DNA from: Bufo bufo
Taxonomy: Eukaryota; Chordata; Amphibia; Anura; Bufonidae
NCBI RefSeq assembly: GCF_905171765.1
Contig: NC_053390.1
Span: forward strand, 578,672,471 to 578,736,470
Direction: 5' to 3'
DNA length: 64,000 nucleotides
Shown: piece by piece, positions 45,801 to 56,869 of the stretch
How positions within the stretch are numbered: position 1 is the first letter of the stretch
Layout of the letters: every line of letters starts with the position of its first letter
Notes under the pieces: model-generated
The model's input: the letters and a program-made list of their open reading frames with translations, nothing else
What the model was told of the DNA's origin: nothing
Database searches by the model: none
Position numbers and translations under genes: made by a program

Positions 45801-46305
45801 TGAGAGCATTCCCAAATGTCACAGGGGAACCAGTGGAAGCCCAAGGCGAAGGCAGAGGAGGAGCAAGAGGTCGCCAACGCAGCTGTGTCACGCCCAGCTC
45901 CTCTGAGGGCAGGGTTAGCATGGCAGAGATGTGGAAAAGTTTTGTCAACACGCCACAGCTAAGTGCACCACCACCTGATACGGAACGTGTTAGCAGGAGG
46001 CAACATTTCACTAACATGGTGGAACAGTACCTGTGCACACCCTCCACGTACTGACTGATGGTTCGGCCCCATTCAACTTCTGGGTCTCCAAATTGTCCAC
46101 GTGGCCAGAGCTAGCCTTTTATGCCTTGGAGGTGCTGGCCTGCCCGGCGGCCAGCGTTTGTCTGAACGTGTATTCAGCACGGCAGGGGGGCGTCATTACA
46201 GACAAACGCAGCCGCCTGTCTACAGCCAATGTGGACAAGCTGACGTTCATAAAAATGAACCAGGCATGGATCCCACAGGACCTGTCCATCCCTTGTGCAG
46301 ATTAG
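42893..46305 (+). pseudogene. hAT transposase with BED finger, frameshifted (hAT-2 copy)
   Basis: The product would cut and join hAT ends. From ATG 42893 comes a Gly/Arg-rich N-terminus, then a frameshift near 43060 and another near 43215. From 43265 a 548-codon frame carries an acidic region, a BED finger (WHFFKQCADDKT, VVCTLC, HLHAKH; about 43735-43880), an Ala/Ser-rich linker and the catalytic-region motifs TTDTWTSKHSQGRY, DNGRNLVAAL and CLAHVLNLVVQKF. An extra C near 44884-44888 is balanced by a lost A at about 44911, leaving a ~25 bp out-of-frame patch and a stop; 44912-46054 then runs on in the same frame. A frameshift near 46050 precedes the dimerisation domain. There SERVFSTAGG is out of frame, while VITDKRSRLSTANVDKL returns to frame. 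Confidence 0.88.
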
Positions 46306-46424
46306 ATATTAACTACCTCCCCTTAACAATATATTATTCTACTCCAGGGCACTTCCTCATTCAATACTATTTTTAATTTCATTTTACCATTATATTGCGG
46401 GGCAACCCAAAGTTGAATGAACCT

Positions 46425-47940
46425 CTCCTCTGTCTGGGTGCCGGGGCCTAAATGTGTGACAGTGGCCTGTTCCAGTGGTGGGTGACGTGAAGCCTGATTC
46501 TCTGCTATGACATGAATACAGATCTGCGCTGACATAAGGCCAGATTCTCTGTTACGCTGACCTCTCTCCTCTGCCTGGGTGCCTGGGCCTAAATGTGTGA
46601 CAGTGGCCTGTTCCAGTGGTGGGTGACGTGAAGCCTGATTCTCTGCTATGACATGAATACAGATTCTGCGCTGACATAAGGCCAGATTCTCTGTTACGGG
46701 ACCGCTCTCCTCTGTCTGGGTGCCGGGGCCTAAATGTGTGACAGTGGCCTGTTCCAGTGGTGGGTGACGTGAAGCCTGATTCTCTGCTATGACATGAAGA
46801 CAGATTCTGCGCTGACATAAGGACTGATTCTCTGTTACGGGACCTCTCTCCTCTGCCTGGGTCCTGGGCCTAAATGTGTGACAGTGGCCTGTTCCAGTGG
46901 TGGCTGACGTGAAGCCTGATTCTCTGCTATGACATGAAGACAGATTCTGCGCTGACATAAGGCCAGATTCTCTGTTACGGGACCGCTCTCCTCTGTCTGG
47001 GTGTCGGGGCCTAAATGTGTGACAGTGGCCTGTTCCAGTGGTGGGTGACGTGAAGCCTGATTCTCTGCTATGACATGAATACAGATTCTGCACTGACATA
47101 AGGCCAGATTCTCTGTTACGGGACCTCTCTCCTCTGCCTGGGTGCCTGGGCCTAAATGTGTGACAGTGGCCTGTTCCAGTGGTGGGTGACGTGAGGCCTG
47201 ATTCTCTGCTATGACATGAATACAGATTCTGTGCTGACATAAGGCCAGATTCTCTGTTACGGGACCTCTCTCCTCTGCCTGGGTGCCTGGACCTAAATGT
47301 GTGACATTGGCCTGTTCTAGTGGTGGGTGACGTGAAGCCTGATTCTCTGCTATGACATGAATACAGATTCTGCGCTGATATAAGGCCAGATTCTCTATTA
47401 CGGGGCCTCTCTCCTCTGCCTGGGTGCCTGGGCCTAAATGTGTGACAGTGGCCTGTTCCAGTGGTGGGTGACGTGAAGCCTGATTCTCTGCTATGACATG
47501 AAGACAGATTCTGCGCTGACATAAGGCCAGATTCTCTGTTACGGGACCGCTCTCCTCTGACTGGGTGCCTGGCCTAAATGTGTGACAGTGGCCTGTTCCA
47601 GTGGTGGCTGAAGTGAAGCCTGATTCTCTGCTATGACATGAAGACAGATTCTGCGCTGACATAAGGCCAGATTCTCTGTTACGGGACCGCTCTCCTCTGT
47701 CTGGGTGCCGGGGCCTAAATGTGTGACAGTGGCCTGTTCCAGTGGTGGGTGACGTAAAGCCTGATTCTCTGCTATGACATGAAAACTGATTCTGCGCTGA
47801 CATGAAGCCAGATTCTCTGCTATGGCATGAAGAGACTGATTCTCTGCTGACATGAAGCCAGATTCTTTGCTATGGCATGAAGAGACTGATTCTCTGCTGA
47901 CGTGAAGCCAGATTCTCTGCTATGGGACCTCTGTCCAATT
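46425..47940. repeat. 141 bp tandem array, ten copies, hAT-2 3' region
   Basis: GACATGAA recurs with a 141 bp step (two steps of 140) from 46510 to about 47777, within units running through CTAAATGTGTGACAGTGGCC and CCTGATTCTCTGCTATGACA. A few shorter derivative units follow to 47940. Because 141 is a multiple of three, the minus strand stays open for up to 399 codons; this is a periodicity effect. Confidence 0.95.
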
Positions 47941-48439
47941 GATATTGGTTCATTTTTATTTTTCTAATTTTAATTTTAATTCATTTCCCTATCCACATTT
48001 GTTTGCAGGGGATTTACCTACATGTTGCTGCCTTTTGCAGCCCTCTAGCTCTTCCCTGGGCTGTTTTACAGCCTTTTTAGTGCCCAAAAGTTCGGGTCCC
48101 CATTGACTTCAATGGGGTTCGGGTTCGGGACGAAGTTCGGTTCGGGTTCGGATCCCGAACCCGAACATTTACGGGAAGTTCGGCCGAACTTCTCGAACCC
48201 GAACATCCAGGTGTTCGCTCAACTCTAGTTATAACCCCAAGTGTGCACCAAAAGTACAAAAAAGTTTTCAAAATGGAGGAAGGAGCAAGGTGGAAGGGAA
48301 CCCTGACCATTTGTCTTTATTGGGTTCAGATACTGATGGTAGTCTTGCATACAATACCCACTGGTAGACCTCTAGGACACAGTTCTGGCTAACTGGAAAA
48401 ATATTCTCTTAACCACTTACTGCTACGCTAACGCCGAAA

Positions 48440-48740
48440 GGCGTCATCGCTGCGGCGCTCCCAGGCTACACTAACGCCGATTGGCGTCATCTCGCGTGAG
48501 CCGAGATTTCCTGTGAACGCGCGCACACAGGCGCGCGCGTTCACAGGATTGGAAGGTAAGCGAGTGGATCTCCAGCCTGCCAGCGGCGATCGTTCGGTGG
48601 CAGGCTGGAGAAGCTATTTTTTTAACCCCTAACAGGTATATTAGACGCTGTTTTGATAACAGCGTCTAATATACCTGCTACCTGGTCCTTTGGTGGTCCC
48701 TTTTGTTTGGATCGACCACCAGAGGACACAGGTAGCTCAG
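48440..48740. repeat. GC-rich hairpin end of element B
   Basis: Inverted pairs: TGTGAACGCGCGC (48511-48548), CCAGCCTGCCA (about 48572-48611), TATATTAGACGCTGTT (48635-48675) and GGTGGTCC/GGACCACC-type (about 48691-48722). The order mirrors 12650-13019. Confidence 0.85.
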
Positions 48741-48877
48741 TAATAAGTAGCACCAAACACCACTAAACTACACCTCCCCTGTCACTTATAACCCCTTATT
48801 AACCCCTGATCACCCTATATAGACTCCCTGATCACCCCCCTGTCATTGATCACCCCCCTGTCATTGATCACCCCCTT

Positions 48878-50830
48878 GTAAGGCTCCATTCAGACGTCCG
48901 TATGATTTTTACGGATCCATGGATACATGGATCGGATCCGCAAAACACATACGGACGTCTGAATGGAGCCTTACAGGGGGGTGATCAATGACGGGGGTGA
49001 TCACCCCATATAGACTCCCTGATCACCCCCCTGTCATTGATCACCCCCCCTGTAAGGCTCCATTCAGACGTCCGTATGATTTTTACGGATTCACGGATAC
49101 ATGGATCGGATCCGCAAAACACATACGGACATCTGATTGGAGCCTTACAGGGGGGTGATCACCCCATATAGACTCCCTGATCACCCCCCTGTCATTGATC
49201 ACCCCCCTGTAAGGTTCCATTCAAAGTCCGTATGTTTTTTACGGATCCACGGATACATGGATCGGATCCGCAAAACACATACGGACGTCTGAATGGAGCC
49301 TTACAGGGGGGTGATCAATGACGGGGGTGATCACCCCATATAGACTCCCTGATCACCCCCTGTCATTGATCACCCCCCTGTAAGGCTCCATTCAGACGTC
49401 CGCATGATTTTTACGGATCCACGGATACATGGATCGGATCCGCAAAACACATACAGACTTCTGAATGGAGCCTTACAGGGGGGTGATCAGCCCATATAGA
49501 CTCCCTGATCACCCCCCTGTCATTGATCACCACCCTGTCATTGATCACCCCCCTGTCATTGATCACCCCCCTGTAAGGCTCCATTCAGACGTCCGTATGA
49601 TTTTTACGGATCCATGGATACATGGATCGGATCCGCAAAACACATACGGACTTCTGAATGGAGCCTTACAGGGGGGTGATCAATGACTGGGGTGATCACC
49701 CCCATATAGACTCCCTGATCACCCCCCTGTCATTGATCACCCCCCTGTCATTGATCACCCCCCTGTAAGGCTCCATTCAGACGTCCGTATGATTTTTACG
49801 GATCCACAGATACATGGATCGGATCCGCAAAACACATACGGACATCTGAATGGAGCCTTCCAAGGGGGTGATCACCCCATATAGACTCCCTGATCACCCC
49901 CCTGTCATTGATCACCCCCCTGTCATTGATCATCCCCCCTGTAAGGCTCCATTCAAACATCCGTATGTTTTTTACGGATCCACGGATACATGGATCGGAT
50001 CCGCAAAACACATACGGACGTCTGAATGGAGCCTTACAGGGGGGTGATCAATGACGGGGGTGATCACCCCATATAGACTCCCTGATCACCCCCCTGTCAT
50101 TGATCACCCCCCTGTAAGGCTCCATTCAGACGTCCGCATGATTTTTACGGATCCACGGATACATGGATCGGATCCGCAAAACACATACAGACGTCTAAAT
50201 GGAGCCTTGCAGGGGGGTGATCAGCCCATATAGATTCCCTGATCACCCCCCTGTCATTGATCACCCCCCTGTAAGGCTTCATTCAAACGTCCGTATGTTT
50301 TTTACGGATCCACGGATACATGGATCAAATCCGCAAAACACATATGGACAGCTGAATGGAGCCTTACAGGGGGGTGCTCAATGATAGGGGGGTCATCACC
50401 CCATATAGACTCCCTGATCACCCCCCTGTAATTGATCACCCCCCTGTCATTGATCACCCCCCTGTAAGGCTCCATTCAAACGTCTGTATGTTTTTTACGG
50501 ATCCACGGATACATGGATCGGATCCGCAAAACACATACGGACATCTGAATGGAGCCTTATAGGGGGGTGATCAATGACAGGGGGGTGATCACCCCATATA
50601 GACTCCCTGATCACCCCCCTGTCATTGATCACCCCCCTGTAAGGCTCCATTCAAACGTCCGTATTTTTTTTACGGATCCACGGATACATGGATCGGATCC
50701 GCAAAAAACACATACGGACATCTGAATGGAGCCTAATAGGGGGGTGATCAATGACAGGGGGGTGATCACCCCATATAGACTCCCTGATCACCCCCCTGTC
50801 ATTGATCACCCCCCTGTAAGGCTCCATTCA
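48878..50830. repeat. 157-193 bp tandem array, twelve units (element B)
   Basis: GTAAGGCTCCATTCA or a close variant starts at 48878, 49052, 49209, 49380, 49573, 49765, 49941, 50114, 50271, 50464, 50639 and 50816. Length variation comes from the number of CCCCCTGTCATTGATCA blocks. Each unit holds an imperfect palindrome through CACGGATACATGGATCGGAT. The related array in element A has a different centre (GATCAGTCTATCAGTGGATC). Confidence 0.95.
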
Positions 50831-50839
50831 GACATTTTT

Positions 50840-52700
50840 TTGGCCCAAGTTAGCAGAATTTATTTTTTTTTCTTACAAAGTCTCATATTCCACTAACTTG
50901 TGTCAAAAAATAAAATCTCACATGAACTCACCATACCCCTCATGGAATCCAACTGCGTAAAAATTTTTGACATTTATATTCCAGACTTCTTCTCATGCTT
51001 TAGGGCCCCTAGAATGCCAGGGCAGTATAAATACTCCACATGTGACCCCATTTCGGAAAGAAGACACCCCAAGGTATTCCGTGAGGGGCATATTGAGTCC
51101 ATGAAAGATTGAAATTTTTGTCCCAAGTTAGCGGAAAGGGAGACTTTGTGAGAAAAAAAAAAAATTTCCACTAACTTGTGGCAAAAAAAAAAAAATTCTA
51201 TGAACTCGCCATGCCCCTCATTGAATACCTTGGGGTGTCTTCTTTCCAAAATGGGGTCACATGTGGGTATTTATACTGCCCTGGCATTTTAGGTGCCCTA
51301 AAGCGTGAGAAGAAGTCTGGGATCCAAATGTCTAAAAATGCCCTCATAAAAGGAATGTCGGCCCCTTTGCGCATCTAGGCTGCAAAAAAGTGTCACACAT
51401 CTGGTATCGCCGTACTCAGGAGAAGTTTGGGAAATGTGTTTTGGGTGTCATTTTACATATACCCATGCTGGGTGAGATAAATATCTTGGTCAAATGCCAA
51501 CTTTGTATAAAAAATGGGAAAAGTTGTCTTTTGCCGAGATATTTCTCTCACCCAGCATGAGTATATGTAAAAAGACACCCCAAAACACATTGCCCAACTT
51601 CTCCTGAGTACGGCGATACCACATGTGTGACACTTTTTTGCAGCCTAGGTGGGCAAAGGGGCCCACATTCCAAAGAGCACCTTAGGATTTCACAGGTCAT
51701 TTTTTACACATTTTTATTTCAAACTACTTACCACACATTAGGGCCTCTAGAATGCCAGGGCAGTATAACTACCCCACAAGTGACCCCATTTTGGAAAGAA
51801 GACACCCCAAGGTATACCGTGAGGGGCATGGCGACTTCCTAGAATTTTTTATTTTTTTGTCACAAGTTAGCGGAAAATGATGATTTTTTATTTTATTTTA
51901 TTTTTTTCTTACAAAGTCTCATATTCCACTAACTTGTGACAAAAAATAAAATTTTTCCATGAACTCACTATGCCCATCACGAAATACCTTGGGGTGTCTT
52001 CTTTCCAAAATGGGGTCACTTGTGGGGTAGTTATACTGCCCTGGCATTTTAGGGGCCCGAATGCGTGAGAAGTGGTTTGAAATCAAAATCTGTAAAAAAT
52101 ATCCGTGAAATCCGAAAGGTGCTCTTTGGAATGTGGGCCCCTTTTGGCCCACCTAGGCTGCAAAAAAGTGTCACACATCTGGTATCACCGTACTCAGAAG
52201 AAGTTGTGCAATGTGTTTTGGGGTGTCTTTTTACATATACCCATGCTGGGTGAGAGAAATATCTTGGCAAAAGACAACTTTTTCCATTTTTTTATACAAA
52301 GTTGGCATTTGACCGAGATATTTATCTCACCCAGCATGGGTATATGTAAAATGACACCCCAAAACACATTGCCCAACTTCTCCTGAGTACGGCAATACCA
52401 CATGTGTGACACTTTTTTGCAGCCTAGGTGGGCAAAGGGGCCCACATTCCAAAGAGCACCTTTCGGATTTCACCGGCCATTTTTTACAGATTTTGATTTC
52501 AAACTACTTTGCACGCATTAGGGCCCCTAAAATGCCAGGGCAGTATAACTACCCCACAAGTGACCCCATTTAGGAAAGAAGACACCCCAAGGTATTTCGT
52601 AATGGGCATAGTGAGTTCATGGAAGTTTTTATTTTTTGTCACAAGTTAGTGGAATATGAGACTTTGTAAGAAAAAAAATAAAAAATCATCATTTTCCGCT
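50840..52700. repeat. alternating-orientation palindromes of element B
   Basis: Two large palindromes have centres near 51512 and 52295, built from the same ~380 bp unit as in element A, plus a smaller inverted pair at about 50850-51180. Landmarks TGGGGTCACTTGTGGGG, CTGCCCTGGCATT and CACCCAGCATGGGTATATGT occur in both orientations. Confidence 0.9.
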
Positions 52701-53452
52701 AACTTGTGACAAAAAATAAAAAGTTCTATGAACTCACTATGCCCATCAGTGAATACCTTAGGGTGTCTACTTTCCGAAATGGGGTTATTTGTGGGGTTTT
52801 TCTACTGTCTGGGCATTGTAGAACCTCAGGAAACATGACAGGTGCTCAGAAAGTCAGAGCTGCTTCAAAAAGAAGAAATTCACATTTTTGTACCATAGTT
52901 TGTAAACGCTATAACTTTTACCCAAACCATTTTTTTTTTACCCAAACATTTTTTTTTTATCATAGACATGTAGAACAATAAATTTCTAGAAAAAATTATA
53001 TATGGATGTCGTTTTTTTTGCAAAATTTTACAACTGAAAGTAAAAAGTGTCATTTTTTTGCAAAAAAAATCGGTAAATTTCGATTAATAACAAAAAAAAG
53101 TAAAAATGTCAGCAGCAATGAAATACCACCAAATGAAAGCTCTATTAGTGAGAAGAAAAGGAGGTAAAATTCATTTGGGTGGTAAGTTGCATGACCGAGC
53201 AATAAACCGCTAAATTTGTGGAGTGCCGATTTGTAAAAAAGGGCCTGGTCTTTAGGGGGGTATAAACCTGTGGTCCTTAAGTGGTTAACCACTAACTACC
53301 ATTATGGACTGTTTCAATAGCCCTGTGCTATTATCTGTTAACCCTGTATCATTCAAGAGAAAATGAAATGTTCTGACAAGGGGGAGAATCAGAGCACGCT
53401 CCACACTGACTGCTGCTGTCCTTGCTGCCTCTCTTTTTATATCCACTGTGTA

Positions 53453-53454
53453 TG

Positions 53455-53487
<33 letters not shown>

Positions 53488-53513
53488 GTGGTTTGTATTT
53501 ATATATATATTAT

Positions 53514-53545
<32 letters not shown>

Positions 53546-53560
53546 TATGTATGTGGTGTA
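53453..53560. repeat. (TA)n/(TG)n microsatellite cluster
   Basis: Several TATA runs are separated by short TG-containing spacers immediately left of a Tc1-like element. A TA-rich target is expected for Tc1/mariner insertion. Confidence 0.95.
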
Positions 53561-53564
53561 TATA

Positions 53565-54513
53565 CAGTACAGACCAAAAGTTTGGACACACCTTCTCATT
53601 CAAAGAGTTTTCTTTATTTTCATGACTATGAAGGCATCAAAACTATGAATTAACACATGTGGAATTATATACATAACAAACAAGTGTGAAACAACTGAAA
53701 ATATGTCATATTCTAGGTTCTTCAAAGTAGCCACCTTTTGCTTGGATTACTGCTTTGCACACTCTTGGCATTCTCTTGATGAGCTTCAAGAGGTAGTCCC
53801 CTGAAATGGTCTTCCAACAGTCTTGAAGGAGTTCCCAGAGATGCTTAGCACTTGTTGGCCCTTTTGCCTTCACTCTGCGGTCCAGCTCACCCCAAACCAT
53901 CTCGATTGGGTTCAGGTCCGGTGACTGTGGAGGCCAGGTCATCTGGCGCAGCACCCCATCACTCTCCTTCATGGTCAAATAGCCCTTACTTTGAAAGTTT
54001 CCTCCTCCTCCTCCCCAATTTTTCGGCTGACTGACTGACCTTCATTTCTTAAAGTAATGATGGCCACTCGTTTTTCTTACTTAGCTGCTTTTTTCTTGCC
54101 ATAATACATATTCTAACAGTCTATTCAGTAGGACTATCAGCTGTGTATCCACCTGACTTCTCCTCAACGCCACTGATGGTCCTAACCCCATTTATAAGGC
54201 AAGAAATCCCACTTATTAAACCTGACTTGGCACACCTGTGAAGTGAAAACCATTTCAGGGGACTACCTCTTGAAGCTCATCAAGAGAATGCCAAGAGTTT
54301 GCAAAGCAGTAATCAAAGCAAAAGGTGGCTACTTTAAAGAACCTAGAATATGACATATTTTCAGTTGTGTCACACTGTTTATTATCAATATAATTCCACA
54401 TGTGTTAATTCATAGTTTTGATGCCTTCAGTGTGAATCTACAATTTTCATAGTCATGAAAATAAAGAAAACTCTTTGAATGAGAAGGTGTGTCCAAACTT
54501 TTAGTCTGTACTG
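53565..54513. mobile_element. Tc1-like element, internally deleted, 949 bp
   Basis: TA flanks both ends, which read CAGTACAGACCAAAAGTTTG and its near-complement. The arms extend about 250 bp and include inverted copies of the transposase 3' coding end (53703-53812 and about 54255-54355). It belongs to the same family as the 365 bp derivative at 14918-15282. Confidence 0.88.
53706..53978 (-). pseudogene. Tc1-like transposase, C-terminal fragment
   Basis: About 90 residues remain, with WPPQSPDLNPIEMVWGELDR, the region of the last catalytic acidic residue in DD34E Tc1-like transposases, then a helical tail ending GGYFEEPRI before the stop. The DNA-binding domain and the first two catalytic residues are gone, replaced by sequence without similarity. 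The ATG that opens the frame is internal and not a native start. Confidence 0.85.
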
Positions 54514-54576
54514 TATATATATATTTATATATATATATTTATAGAGAGAGAGAGGCAGTGAGGGCAGCAGCACTAA

Positions 54577-55278
54577 GGCCCCTTTCACACGGGCGAGTAT
54601 TCCACGCGGATGCGATGCGTGAGTTGAACGCATTGCACCCGCACTGAATACCGACCCATTAATTTCTATGGGGCTATCACATGAGCGGCGATTTTCACGC
54701 ATCACTTGTGTGTTTTGCGTGAAAATCGCAGCATGCTCTATATTCTGCGTTTTTTCACGCAACGCAGGCCCCATAGAAGTGAATGGGGTTGCGTGAAAAT
54801 CGCAGCATCCGCAAGCAAGTGCGGATGCGGTGCAATTTTCACGCACGGTTGCTAGGAGACGATGACGATGGTGATGGATCATGTGATGACCGGAGTGACG
54901 TCATCAAAGGTCCTTTACCCAGGTCCTAAAGAAAGAATACAGAAGGAGATGTCGGCTGCGCTATCAAGTGGACTAAGGTGAGTTAAATAATAATTTATTT
55001 ATTTTTACCCCTCCAGCACTAGTTTACTATGCATTCTGTATTCAGAATGCTATTATTTTCCCTTATAACCATGTTATAAGGGGAAATAATACAATCTACA
55101 GAACACTGATCCCAAGCCCGAACTTCTGTGAAGAAGTTCGGGTTTGGGTACCAAACATGCGTGATTTTTCTCACGCGAGTGCAAAACGCATTACAATGTT
55201 TTGCACTCGCGCGAAAAATCGCGGGTGTTCTCGCAACGCACCCGCACATTTTCCCACAATGCCCGTGTGAAAGGGGCC
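54577..55278. mobile_element. PIF/Harbinger-like non-autonomous element, 702 bp
   Basis: A perfect 18 bp inverted pair GGCCCCTTTCACACGGGC lies at the ends, flanked by TAA on both sides (54574-54576 and 55279-55281). Three-base TWA targets and GG-starting ends are typical of PIF/Harbinger. Internal inverted stretches (AAAATCGCAGCATGC, CGCGAAAAATCGCG) give strong secondary structure. No transposase. Confidence 0.8.
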
Positions 55279-55281
55279 TAA

Positions 55282-56545
55282 AACAGACAGTAAACATAAA
55301 ACAGAGGAGCATTGCTAAGGCACACAATGGGCCACTTTACAGCTATTTTTCTAATAGACATGTACGATTTCAGTAATTAAAGAATATTACAAAAATGTTT
55401 AGTATCACAGCCCCTACACATTACATAAAACAAAAGAATGACAGTTACACTTTAAAAAAGAAAACTTATTAAATTGTTATAATTGTGCTTCCTTGTACAC
55501 AGAAACATCTGACAAAATGATCAAAAAACACTAAAGCAACAAACTTTGTGAAAACCTAAATTGTTGCTAGTCTTAAAACTTTTGACCGTGACTGTAGAAT
55601 GTATAGGGATTTCCATATTCATTTACATCCTACCATAGGCAGGGTGTAGTAGTTGCAAAAAGTTGCAGGCCTGGGGGCTTTCAGAAAACCCCTAGCTGCC
55701 ATGACAACCCTTCAGCACTTTTCTACTGCAATTGTGGTTCTCCAGCTGGAGGATAGAGGAAGTCTAACCACCTAGATGCCATGGTTGCTATTGATCATGG
55801 CATTTGAGGGGTTAAACCACGGGGATCAAAGTTTATCTTGGATCCTGCCAGTGAAAGTAGGGTGCCAGCTGTATAATATAAGTGGAAATCACTCAGATTC
55901 TGTGAGGGGCTTGAAAGTAGGATAACAACCCACACAGCTCCTGAGCCTGAACCATAGTACGTCACTGAGGGTTATTACCGCAACAAACCATTAGGATGCT
56001 GTGGATTAAGGGGTTAATAAAGGGACCTATTGAATAAGTTGCTGTAGATAGATTCAGCCTATAAGCCATGGACTTATGGAAGATGATATGAATATACAAT
56101 ATAGGGTGTTGCTGCATTTTGTTTATCCTTTCAGCTAATTTCTTCTTTGACTATGGAATAAATAGATCCAGTTTCATTGAAGTCCTGACTACAGCACAAC
56201 TCTTACCATTGTCTTGCTTCTCAGCATTATGTGCACTTATGAGAGTACCGAGCAACGATTCCTGGCTTTGTCAGGAACAAACCTCCTCCAGTATTGGTAG
56301 TTTCTATGGCAACACCCAATGTCAGGGGAAACGGAAAAAAAAATGCATACAAATATACACACACAAACACACACATACATTTATTGCCATTACTGCCTCC
56401 TACTTCTTGTATTACATCTGGAGGAAATTCTTAATAGCATCATCTGTTTTGGCAGATTGTTGCTTTCATGTGACAGAAATAGATTGTTTGTGAATGAACA
56501 TTATGGCTAATTAGAATAACTGCATTTAACTGCATTTTAAAGGAA
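55282..56545. other. no recognisable gene
   Basis: The stretch is AT-rich with short frames only; the 124-codon frame at 56119-56493 has no recognisable domain and ends in a CA-rich run (about 56355-56385). 55780-55815 shares a CATGGCATTTGAGGGGTTAA phrase with dispersed repeats near 3900. Confidence 0.45.
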
Positions 56546-56549
56546 CCTG

Positions 56550-56855
56550 CAGCGCTGGAGGCTATAGAGCAGGAGGAGCTGAGCAGATTGATGTATAGTT
56601 TTCTATACTTTTATTTCAGTCATTTTAAATTCCTGCTCATTCTGGGCTTTGAAGTTGAGGAGACGGTCCTATCGGTGATTGATATCTCTGTATACGCAGC
56701 AATAGAGTGAAGGCCGTCAGTCACTGATAGGACTGTCTCCTCGACTTCAAAGCTCAGAATGAGCAGGAATTTAAAATGACTGAAATACAAGTTTTAATTA
56801 ATCTTTTCCCAGAAAACTATACATCAATCTGCTCAGCTCCTCCTGCGCTATAACA
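56550..56855. repeat. ~305 bp palindromic repeat
   Basis: AGGAGGAGCTGAGCAGATTG near 56569 faces its complement near 56825, and TTTAAATTCCTGCTCATTCT faces AGAATGAGCAGGAATTTAAA. The centre holds GAGACGGTCCTATC and GATAGGACTGTCTC. It looks like a MITE, but no target duplication could be fixed. Confidence 0.7.
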
Positions 56856-56869
56856 TAAAGGTGCTAGCC

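Larger units (their letters stand above)
41096..48227 (+). mobile_element. hAT-2: near full-length hAT element, 7132 bp
   Basis: A perfect 8 bp duplication GTTATAAC flanks it (41088-41095 and 48228-48235). The left end reads TAGGGATGATCGAAC and the right end, inward, TAGAGTTGAGCGAAC. Both subterminal regions are dense in CGAACCCGAAC repeats in both orientations. Order: 5' TIR; three ~78 bp units (about 41620-41850); three and a third 295-296 bp units (41870-42880); the transposase region (42893-46305); a ten-copy 141 bp array (46425-47940); and the 3' TIR. This is the best-preserved hAT copy here, but the transposase carries frameshifts. Confidence 0.92.
48413..53284. mobile_element. TTAA-flanked non-autonomous element B, 4872 bp
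   Basis: TTAA flanks it at 48409-48412 and 53285-53288. The ends read CCACTTACTGCTACG and CCACTTAAGGACC inward. It is an inverted relative of element A: GC-rich hairpin end (48440-48740), tandem array (48878-50830), alternating-orientation palindromes (50840-52700) and a ~580 bp end (52700-53284) matching 7952-8560 in reverse. It sits 178 bp beyond the hAT-2 right duplication. There is no transposase. Confidence 0.85.

Noticed and set aside
46323..47853. Minus-strand frames up to 399 codons with repeated Ser-Arg-Glu-Ser segments
   Set aside because: The 141 bp unit is a multiple of three; listed as an observation but not as a gene.
48878..50830. Regularly spaced repeats that could be mistaken for a CRISPR-like array
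   Set aside because: Whole units are near identical with no unique spacers, and they lie inside a TTAA-flanked eukaryotic element.
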